Assembly (NCBI GenBank): GCA_023664705.1
Contig: JAMPFE010000006.1
Coordinates: forward strand, 70,699 to 134,698
Source of the DNA: Lachnospiraceae bacterium
GTDB lineage: Bacteria > Bacillota > Clostridia > Oscillospirales > Ruminococcaceae
Length of the DNA: 64,000 bases
Direction: 5' to 3'
The position numbers and the translations under genes were made by a program. Under the pieces are notes generated by a model. The model saw only the letters and a program-made list of their open reading frames with translations. It did not search any database and was not told the DNA's origin. Shown here one piece after another: positions 24,999 through 32,810 of the stretch (the stretch's first letter is position 1; every line of letters begins with the position of its first letter).

Positions 24999-27407
24999 AT
25001 GGAGATCAAAATAGCGCTTGCCGGCAACCCCAACGCAGGCAAGACCACGCTTTTCAACGCGCTTACGGGCTCAAACCAGTTCGTCGGGAACTGGCCGGGC
25101 GTCACAGTTGAAAAGAAAGAGGGCAGGCTCAAGGGTGACAAGGACGTCGTAATAACCGACCTGCCCGGTATATATTCGCTGTCGCCGTACACGCTCGAGG
25201 AGGTAGTCGCGAGAAATTACCTCATCAACGAGCGCCCCAACGCGATATTGAACATCATCGACGGCACCAACCTCGAGCGCAACCTCTACCTCACCACGCA
25301 GCTCGCGGAGCTCGGCATTCCGATGGTAGTCGCGATAAACATGATGGACGTCGTCAACAAAAACGGCGACAAAATTAATCTCGAGCAGCTCTCGGCAAGG
25401 CTCGGCTGCAAGGTCTGCGAGATATCCGCGCTTAAAGGCACGGGCATTACCGAGGCGGCGAAAGCGGCTGTCGAGGCGGCGCAGTCCGCAAAGCCCTCGA
25501 TACCGCAGCACAGCTTCTGCGGCAGCGTAGAGCACGCTCTCGCGCATATCGAGGAGGCGTTCCTCCACGACAAGCCCGCCGAGCAGCAGCGCTGGTACGC
25601 TGTCAAGATATTCGAGCGCGACGACAAGGTGCTCGAAATGCTCAATATCCCCGCCGATACGCTCAAGCATATCGAGGAGGACATCAAGGCCTGCGAGACC
25701 GAAATGGACGACGACGCGGAAAGCATCATCACCAACGAGCGCTATCTTTACATAGCCGAGGTCATCAAGGAGTGCTACAAGAAAAAGAACAAGGGCGCGG
25801 CTACCGTTTCGGACAAGATAGACCGTATCGTCACCAACCGTTGGCTGGCGCTGCCGATATTCGCGCTTGTCATGGTCATCGTTTATTACGTTTCGGTAAC
25901 GTCCGTCGGCACTCTGCTGACCGACTGGACCAACGACGGACTTTTCGGCGACGGCTGGCATCTGTTCGGCATCGGCACGGGCGATTTTGAAGCCGCTCAG
26001 GACGATTACGCCGCCGAGAACATCTTCACGGAGGACGTCGTTTCAACGGTTCAGAGAGCCGTCGACGCCGAGGTCATCGGCGCGGAGGACGTCATGGGCG
26101 CTATCGAGGACGGCAGCTTCGGCGACTTCGACGAGGCTTACGGCTCTTACGGCGAGGAGTTGACCGAGCAGGGCTTCGATATATCCGAAATGGTCGACGA
26201 ACCCATGGAGGCTCTCGGCGAGGAGATAGACCCCGCGGATTACGGCGTTTGGGTACCCGGTATCCCCGTCCTTATTGAAACCGGTTTGGATAACATAAAC
26301 TGCGTGGAGTGGCTCAAGAGCCTTATCCTCGACGGCATTGTAGGCGGCGTCGGCGCTGTTCTCGGCTTTGTTCCGCAGATGCTGGTATTGTTCATCTTCT
26401 TGGCGTTCTTAGAGGCGTGCGGCTATATGGCGCGTATCGCGTTCGTAATGGACAGGATTTTCCGCCGTTTCGGTCTCTCGGGAAAGAGCTTTATCCCCAT
26501 GCTTATCGGCACGGGCTGCGGCGTTCCCGGCATTATGGCTTCGCGTACCATTGAGAATGAGCGCGACCGCCGTATGACCATTATGACGACGACCTTTATC
26601 CCCTGCGGCGCCAAGCTGCCTATCATCGCGCTCATTGCGGCAGCTCTGTTCGGCGGAGCTTGGTGGGTTGCGCCCTCGGCGTACTTTATCGGCATCGCTG
26701 CGATAATCATCTCGGGCATTATGCTCAAAAAGACGAAAATGTTCTCGGGCGACCCCGCTCCGTTCGTTATGGAGCTCCCCGCGTACCATATGCCCACGTT
26801 CGGCAACGTAATGCGCTCGATGTGGGAGCGCGGCTGGTCGTTCATCAAGAAAGCGGGCACGATAATCCTGCTCTCCTCGATAATCATCTGGGCGGGCAAT
26901 TCGTTCGGCTGGACGGACGGAGCGTTCGGCTTCAGCACCGAGCTTGAAATGGCTGATTCCGTGCTCGGCAAGATCGGCTCGGCTATCTGCTGGATATTCG
27001 CGCCGCTCGGCTTCGGCGAGCCTACCGCGGCTGTCGCTACCATTATGGGTCTTGTCGCGAAGGAAGAGGTCGTCGGCGTATTCGGAGTGCTTGACTTCGT
27101 TGCAATGACCTCTCTGGCGGGCTATTCGTTCCTCGTGTTCAACCTGCTGTGCGCGCCGTGCTTTGCGGCTATCGGCGCTATCCGCCGCGAGATGAACAGC
27201 GCCAAGTGGACTTGGTTCGCTATCGGCTATCAGTGCGGCTTCGCTTACGCGGTTTCGCTGGTCATCTATCAGGTCGGCAGTCTCTTTGCGGGCAGCGTCA
27301 ACGTCATCGGTCTTATCTTCGCGCTGCTGGTCATCGCGGCAATGGTATTCATGCTCGCGAAGCCCTACAAGGAGAGCAGCAGGCTTGACAAGAAGGTCAA
27401 GGTTTAA
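24999..27407 (+). CDS. feoB: Ferrous iron transporter FeoB with an acidic periplasmic-side insertion
   Basis: 802 residues. N-terminal G domain with GNPNAGKTTLFNALTG (G1), DLPGIYSL (G3) and a GDI helical domain to about residue 270. Then the FeoB core with two Gate motifs (MARIAFVMDRIFRRFGLSGKSFIPMLIGTGCGVPGIM, FIPCGAKLPI) and the C-terminal FeoB_C helices. Family members are usually about 650-720 residues. The excess is an Asp/Glu-rich insert at about residues 327-424, between the first transmembrane helix and the next. ATG 24999 preferred; a TTG two codons upstream is possible. Confidence 0.96.
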   Translation: MEIKIALAGNPNAGKTTLFNALTGSNQFVGNWPGVTVEKKEGRLKGDKDVVITDLPGIYSLSPYTLEEVVARNYLINERPNAILNIIDGTNLERNLYLTTQLAELGIPMVVAINMMDVVNKNGDKINLEQLSARLGCKVCEISALKGTGITEAAKAAVEAAQSAKPSIPQHSFCGSVEHALAHIEEAFLHDKPAEQQRWYAVKIFERDDKVLEMLNIPADTLKHIEEDIKACETEMDDDAESIITNERYLYIAEVIKECYKKKNKGAATVSDKIDRIVTNRWLALPIFALVMVIVYYVSVTSVGTLLTDWTNDGLFGDGWHLFGIGTGDFEAAQDDYAAENIFTEDVVSTVQRAVDAEVIGAEDVMGAIEDGSFGDFDEAYGSYGEELTEQGFDISEMVDEPMEALGEEIDPADYGVWVPGIPVLIETGLDNINCVEWLKSLILDGIVGGVGAVLGFVPQMLVLFIFLAFLEACGYMARIAFVMDRIFRRFGLSGKSFIPMLIGTGCGVPGIMASRTIENERDRRMTIMTTTFIPCGAKLPIIALIAAALFGGAWWVAPSAYFIGIAAIIISGIMLKKTKMFSGDPAPFVMELPAYHMPTFGNVMRSMWERGWSFIKKAGTIILLSSIIIWAGNSFGWTDGAFGFSTELEMADSVLGKIGSAICWIFAPLGFGEPTAAVATIMGLVAKEEVVGVFGVLDFVAMTSLAGYSFLVFNLLCAPCFAAIGAIRREMNSAKWTWFAIGYQCGFAYAVSLVIYQVGSLFAGSVNVIGLIFALLVIAAMVFMLAKPYKESSRLDKKVKV

Positions 27408-27418
27408 CGAGGTGCGCT

Positions 27419-27616
27419 ATGGCTGAATTTGTCCGGCAATACCTCGGCTCAATCATCGTGGGGGCGCTCGTGCTCGCCGTGGTCGTTATCATCGCGGTCG
27501 TGATGATAAAAGACAAGCGCTCGGGAAAATCCTCGTGCGGCGGCGACTGCGCTCACTGCGGGGGTTGTCATACTAACAATAACAACGATCCTCTTAAACA
27601 TAGTAAAACCAAATAG
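27419..27616 (+). CDS. FeoB-associated Cys-rich membrane peptide
   Basis: 65 residues: one N-terminal transmembrane helix (SIIVGALVLAVVVIIAVVMIKDKR) and a Cys-rich tail with five cysteines and two histidines (SSCGGDCAHCGGCHTNNN). This matches the small family that regularly follows feoB in Firmicutes, where it may hand over or bind Fe2+. Starts 12 bases after feoB with ACGAGGTGCGCT as ribosome site. Last gene of the operon. Confidence 0.9.
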   Translation: MAEFVRQYLGSIIVGALVLAVVVIIAVVMIKDKRSGKSSCGGDCAHCGGCHTNNNNDPLKHSKTK

Positions 27617-27619
27617 CGG

Positions 27620-27653
27620 AAATGCCCCCCAAAAAAGGGGGCATTTTCCTTTT
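27620..27653 (+). terminator. Rho-independent terminator of the feo operon
   Basis: 10-bp stem AAATGCCCCC / GGGGGCATTT (27620-27629, 27637-27646) with an A-rich loop, followed by TCCTTTT. Confidence 0.85.
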
Positions 27654-27691
27654 GTAACCGTTTTGTAACCAAACTGTAATAATTTGTAACC
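27651..27691 (+). repeat. Helically phased operator array 1 (four TTTGTAACC-like repeats)
   Basis: GTAA cores start at 27654, 27665, 27676 and 27686 (spacings 11, 11, 10). The last core is 15 bases upstream of the -35 box and 38 bases upstream of the -10. The layout is that of tandem half-sites for an OmpR/PhoB-family activator. Confidence 0.7.
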
Positions 27692-27700
27692 CTTTTTTTA

Positions 27701-27729
27701 TTGAAATTCGAAAAAAAACGTGCTATAAT
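27701..27729 (+). promoter_or_regulatory. Promoter of lipoprotein A
   Basis: TTGAAA (27701-27706), 17 bases, TGC-TATAAT (-10 at 27724-27729), directly downstream of array 1. Confidence 0.78.
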
Positions 27730-27785
27730 ATACCTATCTTAACAATAGTTAAGCAATATTTTATTTTTCATTGGAGGACGACATT

Positions 27786-28724
27786 ATAAAAAAGGTTATT
27801 ACGGCAATTTGCATCGCGGCGCTGCTGGCTTCGCTTGCGGGGTGCAGCGGAGAGACAGCGTCGGACGGCTCCTCGTCCGTTCCCGAGAGCTCGGGCGGCA
27901 CGGAAAGCACGACCGAGAGCACGAGCAGTTCGGAAAGCGCTCCCGAGAGCACGGAGAGCGCTCCCGAGAGCAGCGAGCCCGAGGAGGAGTACAAGGAGCC
28001 TACGCTCGAGGAGCTTATCGCGGGTTTCACGCTTGACGAGATACCGCTCCCCGACGGCATCGTGCTGAAAAAGACCGAGGCTGTGGAGGGCATGGGCTCG
28101 GCGGATTATTCCATTCTCAAATTTGACGTCGGCGTTCTGAGCTACTCCCTGCCCGTGTTCCAAAGCAGCTACGGCGACCCCGACAGCTTCGATTGGGATA
28201 ACTACGTGTTCCTTGAGCCCGTCGAGACGCAGGGGGAGCACAAGTCCGTTACCGTGCGGGCGGGCGACACGCTGGAAAACGGAATGACCGTAAAGAGCGC
28301 ATATACGTATTTTGAGGCGCAGGGCGAGCCCTACTACAAGGACAGCGTGATACAGCTCGAGGGCGAGATGACCGTAGAGGGCATCCTTTACTGCCGCGAG
28401 GAGGACGATTACGGCGTTTACGCGGGCGACTTGGAGCTGTACATAGACACAAGCAAAACCGAAAACGTGCCCATGAAATATGAGCAGTACGGTCGTACCA
28501 CATGGACGTATACGTTCCCCGAGCATAAGATGGCGATCACTATCGACGGAACGTTTTACGATTTCGGCAATATCGGCGATTGCGGCGTCGATATGGACGA
28601 GGTATTTCTCGAGTCGCCGTTCGCGAAGGTCAGGGCTACTTTCAAAGATCCTTTGCTGAGGATAACGGAGTCGACCGCGCGGAGAATTACCGCGGAGCTT
28701 GTCGATATTGAGGTCATCGGATAA
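27786..28724 (+). CDS. Secreted lipoprotein A of unknown function, apparent ATA start
   Basis: About 312 residues. Lipoprotein signal KKVITAICIAALLASLAGCSGE with lipobox LAGC. A Ser/Glu linker of about 55 residues (ESTSSSESAPESTESAPESSE) leads to a beta-rich domain of about 230 residues of no known family, with GDTLENGMTV and TFYDFGNIGDCGVDMDEV. The codon at the expected start, eight bases after GGAGG, is ATA (27786-27788) where ATG would be normal. ATT (27783) and TTG (27771) are the only other choices. Expression may be weak or lost. It precedes the ECF sigma gene by 113 bases with a terminator between them, but belongs to the same surface-signalling set. Confidence 0.75.
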   Translation: MKKVITAICIAALLASLAGCSGETASDGSSSVPESSGGTESTTESTSSSESAPESTESAPESSEPEEEYKEPTLEELIAGFTLDEIPLPDGIVLKKTEAVEGMGSADYSILKFDVGVLSYSLPVFQSSYGDPDSFDWDNYVFLEPVETQGEHKSVTVRAGDTLENGMTVKSAYTYFEAQGEPYYKDSVIQLEGEMTVEGILYCREEDDYGVYAGDLELYIDTSKTENVPMKYEQYGRTTWTYTFPEHKMAITIDGTFYDFGNIGDCGVDMDEVFLESPFAKVRATFKDPLLRITESTARRITAELVDIEVIG

Positions 28725-28735
28725 TTTTCAACCTT

Positions 28736-28760
28736 TTAAGCCCTCTCCGCGAGGGCTTAA
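28736..28760 (+). terminator. Rho-independent terminator of lipoprotein A
   Basis: 10-bp stem TTAAGCCCTC / GAGGGCTTAA with a five-base loop, flanked by TTTT and AAAAAATTTT. It can also act on the minus strand. Confidence 0.75.
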
Positions 28761-28837
28761 AAAATTTTCGTCAGATTTGCGGATAAACGTTGTCATATAT
28801 AATATAATGCATTATTTTCAAAAAGGACGGTGGGAAC

Positions 28838-29404
28838 GTGGAGGATAACGAGATACTGAGGCTGTTCAACGAGCGCGACGAGGACGCTTTGCGCGCCGTT
28901 TCGGAGAAATTCGGCAGGCTCTGCGGCTCGATCGCGCGAAATATCCTGCACAACAGCGAGGACGTGGAGGAATGTCTCAACGATACCTATTTAAAGGCTT
29001 GGGAGAGCATACCGCCCGCTAAGCCGAAAGCTCTGGCAGCGTATCTGGCAAAAATTGCCAAAAACATCTCGCTGAACCGCTACAAGAGCTATCATCGCGA
29101 AAAGCGCGGGGGCGGCGAGGCTCCGCTCGTGTTCGAGGAGCTGGCGGAGCTGGAGCCATTCGCGGAGGGAAGCGTCGAGGGCACTGCCGAGAGAAAAGAG
29201 CTCCTCGCGGAGATAAACAGGTTCCTCGGAAAGCTGCCCGAGCACAAGCGCGTGATGTTCGTGCGGAGGTACTGGTACTGCGAGAGCGTTTCGGAGCTCG
29301 CGAGGTTCTTCGGCATGACGGACAACAACGTTTCCGCGACGCTTTCACGGACGCGTGCCGAGCTGAAAAAGCACCTTAAGAAAAGAGGTTATGACAATGG
29401 CTGA
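28838..29404 (+). CDS. ECF-type RNA polymerase sigma factor A
   Basis: 188 residues. Sigma-70 region 2 with ILRLFNERDEDALRAVSEKFGRLCGSIARNILHNSEDVEECLNDTYLKAWESIPP (residues 4-60). A linker REKRGGGEAPLVFEELAEL follows, then region 4 with YWYCESVSELARFFGMTDNNVSATLSRTRAELKKHL (about 145-180). The GTG start (28838) with AAAGGACGG upstream parallels the GTG start of sigma B at 43146. Overlaps the next gene by eight bases, so sigma and presumed anti-sigma are translationally coupled. The linker GGG and region 4 are close to those of sigma B: the two are paralogues. Confidence 0.93.
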   Translation: MEDNEILRLFNERDEDALRAVSEKFGRLCGSIARNILHNSEDVEECLNDTYLKAWESIPPAKPKALAAYLAKIAKNISLNRYKSYHREKRGGGEAPLVFEELAELEPFAEGSVEGTAERKELLAEINRFLGKLPEHKRVMFVRRYWYCESVSELARFFGMTDNNVSATLSRTRAELKKHLKKRGYDNG

Positions 29405-31838
29405 CAATAAATTTTTCGAGCTGTTCAACGATATCGACGAAAAGTACGTCAAGGAGGCTCTGCTGCCCTCGGACGGGCTGTACGAATATTCGTCGATTTC
29501 ACCAAAAAAGAGGTCCGTGCCCTTGGCGATTTTGGGAGCCGCCGCGTGCGCGGCGCTGGTTTTCGGCGTTGTCGGGCTCTCGGGGCTCGGCGGGGGCGTT
29601 GATAGAAACGGCACGGTCATTTCGGGCTACGATACGGGCGACGCCGTGTATACGCTTTTCGGCACTCCCCTGCCCGAGGGCGAGCTGGAGGATTTCAACT
29701 GCGAGGCGGCTCTGGAAAGCTGCCGCGAAGCGTTCCCCGAGGAGCTTTCGGCTCTACTCGACGGCATCGAAAAGCCCGCCGCCGAGACTTACGGCAGAGC
29801 GAGAACGCTCGCGGAGCTGGCGGGGTGGCGCGTAAACGCCGACCTTATCGTCACGGATAAAATAAAAGCGAAAAAGGACAGGGCGTATATTGCCGTTACC
29901 GTGCCGAGCGTGGACGTCGTTTATCCCGCGAGCACAATTCGCTTATATGAAACGGGTTACAGCTACGAGAGCTTCTGCGCGGCGTTCCGAGAGGTTTTCG
30001 GGGAGCGCTCCGCGGACAATATGATAATGCGCTCGAAATACGGCTTCCTCGGCTGCGGCGGACAGCTGTACATTGCCGAGGGAGGCGGTCCCGTCGAGGA
30101 ATACGGGCTTGTTCATACCGATTACGAGCTTGTTTCGAGCTCGGACGATGAAATCGTTTTCAATACCGTGAATTATTACGACTATGCCGATACCGAGCTT
30201 AAAAAGGAGATCCGCGAGCCGTATAAGCCCGAAAACAAGGACACCTACCTCAACAGAGAGGGCAGCCGCTTTGTCATAGCGAGCACGAACCGTCTGATAA
30301 TGACGGACGGCGTATGGAAAGCGGAGGATATATGCTATGACGCGGGCAGGCAGACACTCGTGCGCTCCTTTGAGGACGGCGTGTCGCGCGTTACGGATAA
30401 GCTCGAACTCGACGGCGAGCCGTTCCCGACGGACGTGCACATGGATTTTGAATACGGCGAGCTGCTTGCCGAATATACCGAGGAGCTGAAAAAGGACGGG
30501 GAGCTTACGGCGCTGCTGGAGAGCATCGGCGACAGCGAGTTCACCGAAAGCTATTACAGGGCACGCACCCTCGCGGATATTCTCGGCGGGAAATTCCCTC
30601 CCGACAGGGCGGAATGCATGGGTCCCGACACGGGCGCGGCAATATCGTTCTATGACGAATACAATCAGGTGTGCGGGCGATATCTGGAGCTCGGGTACAA
30701 GTACGACAGCTTTTTCGACGAGCTGCACGAGGTCTTCGGCAATGATACCGTCAACTATATGCTCGGGCACGGCGCTTATTACGACTATAACAACGAGCTG
30801 TTTTACTCGCCCGCGTCATACGCGGAGAGCGCGCTGCTCGTTCATACCGAATACGAGCTCACAGCGCGCACCGACGATATGATAGCCTTTGAGACTGTCT
30901 GCTACCATATCCGTCCCGAGGATTTTGAGCCCTACGCGCGGGAGCAGACCTACGACCCCTCCGACAAGGAGAAATACGTTGTAACTAGGGTGAACAATCT
31001 GTTCGTGAACGTCGGCGGGGCTTGGAGAGCCGAGGAGATATGCTTCCTCGGGGACAAATCGTCCGCTGCGGAGAGTGCCGAGGTATTTACCGACGGCGCG
31101 GGCAATACGTTCAAGCTTTCGGGCGATCCCCTCCCCGAGAGCGAGCTGAACGGTTTCGGCTATGAGGAAACGCTTGAATACTGCCGCGAAAAATACGCGC
31201 GGGACGAGGCGCTTACGGAGTTGCTGGAGAGCCTCGGAAAGCCCGAGCTCAAGGAGCTGTACTACAAGGCGAGAACGCTCGCGGAGATAGTCGGCATGGG
31301 GGCGGGCGTCGGCTATGAGACGTTTTCCGCCAACAACGCTCCCGGGCACGAGAGGGCGCGGATAACCATGCTCAAAGACACAACGGAGCCGAATTACGGC
31401 GTTCCCGAGTACTCCGAACCGAGATTTGCCGAGGGGCAGATATTCTTCGAGACGGGCATGAGCTATGAAAGCTTTATCGGGGCGCTGCAAAAGACATTCT
31501 CCGAGGAGAGCGCGGAGCGGATGACGGCGCTCTACCCGTTTTTTTACGAGCACGACGGACAGCTCTACTGCAATTTTGTAACGGCGGGCGCTCCGTCGAA
31601 CCTCGTTTTTACGGAATACAGGCTTGTTGAAAACAGCGCCGACGCCGTTAAATTCACAACCGTGAATTATTACGACACGACCGACAGCGGGCTTGGGTAC
31701 GACCCCGAGAGGAAAGAGGAGTACCTCGTCTCGGAGATAAGCAATGAGCTCCGCCTTGTAAACGGCGAATGGAGGGCTTACGAGGTCTGTATGCTCGGGG
31801 ACTGCTCGTCGAGATACGGAAGAATGCCCGCGGAATAA
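29397..31838 (+). CDS. Membrane protein A with triplicated ectodomain, putative anti-sigma factor/sensor
   Basis: 813 residues. The cytosolic N-terminus (about 40 residues, ADNKFFELFNDIDEKYVKEALL) shares the IDxxxVxEA pattern with membrane protein B. One transmembrane helix (VPLAILGAAACAALVFGVVGLSGLGG, about 43-66) leads to three tandem extracellular repeats of about 240-260 residues, starting near 80, 335 and 565. Each begins like PLPEGELEDFNCEAALESCRE, contains RARTLAELAG (or RARTLADILG, KARTLAEIVG), and ends with a beta sheet closing on NGEWRAYE-type residues. Position right after sigma A suggests it holds the sigma factor until a signal arrives (inference). ATG 29397, eight bases after AGAGG, is chosen over ATG 29391. 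Confidence 0.8.
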   Translation: MADNKFFELFNDIDEKYVKEALLPSDGLYEYSSISPKKRSVPLAILGAAACAALVFGVVGLSGLGGGVDRNGTVISGYDTGDAVYTLFGTPLPEGELEDFNCEAALESCREAFPEELSALLDGIEKPAAETYGRARTLAELAGWRVNADLIVTDKIKAKKDRAYIAVTVPSVDVVYPASTIRLYETGYSYESFCAAFREVFGERSADNMIMRSKYGFLGCGGQLYIAEGGGPVEEYGLVHTDYELVSSSDDEIVFNTVNYYDYADTELKKEIREPYKPENKDTYLNREGSRFVIASTNRLIMTDGVWKAEDICYDAGRQTLVRSFEDGVSRVTDKLELDGEPFPTDVHMDFEYGELLAEYTEELKKDGELTALLESIGDSEFTESYYRARTLADILGGKFPPDRAECMGPDTGAAISFYDEYNQVCGRYLELGYKYDSFFDELHEVFGNDTVNYMLGHGAYYDYNNELFYSPASYAESALLVHTEYELTARTDDMIAFETVCYHIRPEDFEPYAREQTYDPSDKEKYVVTRVNNLFVNVGGAWRAEEICFLGDKSSAAESAEVFTDGAGNTFKLSGDPLPESELNGFGYEETLEYCREKYARDEALTELLESLGKPELKELYYKARTLAEIVGMGAGVGYETFSANNAPGHERARITMLKDTTEPNYGVPEYSEPRFAEGQIFFETGMSYESFIGALQKTFSEESAERMTALYPFFYEHDGQLYCNFVTAGAPSNLVFTEYRLVENSADAVKFTTVNYYDTTDSGLGYDPERKEEYLVSEISNELRLVNGEWRAYEVCMLGDCSSRYGRMPAE

Positions 31839-31884
31839 TTCACAATACAACGGATAGTGTGTACGTTGACGATTTTTCACAGTA

Positions 31885-31945
31885 TTTTGTAACCTTTTGT
31901 AATAATTTGTAACCAAATTGTAACCAAATTGTAACCGTTTTGTAG
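31885..31945 (+). repeat. Helically phased operator array 2 (six TTTGTAACC-like repeats)
   Basis: Cores GTAA at 31889, 31899, 31909, 31920, 31931 and a degenerate GTAG at 31942 (spacings 10, 10, 11, 11, 11). Shares the 17-mer TGTAATAATTTGTAACC with array 1. Core 31931 is 15 bases upstream of the -35 and 38 upstream of the -10, the same geometry as array 1. Confidence 0.72.
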
Positions 31946-31974
31946 TTGATTTCGTCAATAATATGTGCTAGAAT
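31946..31974 (+). promoter_or_regulatory. Promoter of the 43-residue lipoprotein
   Basis: TTGATT (31946-31951), 17 bases, TGC-TAGAAT (-10 at 31969-31974), abutting array 2. Confidence 0.72.
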
Positions 31975-32022
31975 ATAGTTACGGAAAGCAAATCACTACA
32001 AAATAACAAGGGGGAAAATATT

Positions 32023-32154
32023 ATGAAAAAATTTGCGGCGGCTTTCGCGGCGGCGGTACTGGCGGTAACTCTGATGGCGTGCGCCAACGGGGCGGAGCTT
32101 TCGGAGAACGTTTCCGAAACGGCGAGCGTAAGCTCGGGGATAACCGACCTGTAA
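32023..32154 (+). CDS. Tiny lipoprotein (43 residues)
   Basis: MKKFAAAFAAAVLAVTLMACANGAELSENVSETASVSSGITDL: a complete lipoprotein signal peptide with lipobox LMAC, leaving a mature lipopeptide of only about 24 residues. AACAAGGGGGAAAATATT precedes the ATG. A promoter and array 2 lie directly upstream, so it is very probably expressed. It may be a true small secreted lipopeptide or the surviving 5' end of a longer lipoprotein gene; no coding remnant is visible downstream. Confidence 0.65.
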   Translation: MKKFAAAFAAAVLAVTLMACANGAELSENVSETASVSSGITDL

Positions 32155-32557
32155 AACCGGTTTGAATTTGTTCCGCGCGCAGAGGTGTGAGAGCGGGGCG
32201 GCTCCATAATTCGGCTTACGTCTCAAAAAGGCTTCAACATAATCTTAAAATCATCCGGCTGATTTTTCGGCAGCGCTTCGGCATTTTTCCGCAAACTCAT
32301 CGCTTTACACCTCAAAATCGTCATACTTATGCTTCGGCAAGGTCTCGTCAACGCTTCGCTATCGTTATACCGCTTATCTCGGGATAGTCTCGCTTACGTT
32401 CCACGACAGCTTTGGCAGCGCTTCACTTTACATCGCGGCAGCTTCTCAGCCGACCACCGCTCTCAGACCTCTGCGCGCTGACGTTTTTCTCCATAATACT
32501 TCTCGGCGTCAAGCTTTTTCGCTTGACGCCGAGAGCTTTTATGGGACGCTATGCGTC
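32155..32557. other. Gene-free stretch with one strong hairpin
   Basis: No supported gene. Near the right end CTCGGCGTCAAGC (32502-32514) and GCTTGACGCCGAG (32521-32533) form a perfect 13-bp hairpin with a TTTTTC loop, 25 bases after the stop of the minus-strand ydbC-like gene. It probably ends that transcript, although no T-run follows. The rest has several CGCTT/GCTT-rich imperfect repeats without clear meaning. Confidence 0.5.
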
Positions 32558-32797
32558 TTATTCCTCGAAGCTGTCCTCCTCGTCGCGGGCGTTGAACAGC
32601 TCCACGAGCTTCTGCATTTCCTCCTCCGTGAGGGAAACGCCCTTGCTCATGCGGGTGTGGTCGGGCGACCAGTCGCGGATGTCGTATTTCGGCTCGCGTT
32701 CGTTCCAGCTCACCATATTCAGCTCGCGCGTCCAGCCCTTTGCATTCTCGGAAATGACCCCGAGCTCCTTGGTGATCTCAAATGTAATATCTGCCAT
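32558..32797 (-). CDS. YdbC/PC4-type single-stranded DNA-binding protein
   Basis: 79 residues matching the bacterial PC4-like family: ITFEITKELGVISENAKGWTRELNMVSWNEREPKYDIRDWSPDHTRMSKGVSLTEEEMQKLVELF. Family members are homodimers that bind single-stranded DNA or RNA and resemble the eukaryotic coactivator PC4. AAAGGAGAGTGCACT precedes the ATG. It follows the phosphoesterase gene by 13 bases and is probably cotranscribed with it. Confidence 0.88.
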   Translation of the reverse strand: MADITFEITKELGVISENAKGWTRELNMVSWNEREPKYDIRDWSPDHTRMSKGVSLTEEEMQKLVELFNARDEEDSFEE

Positions 32798-32810
32798 AGT
32801 GCACTCTCCT

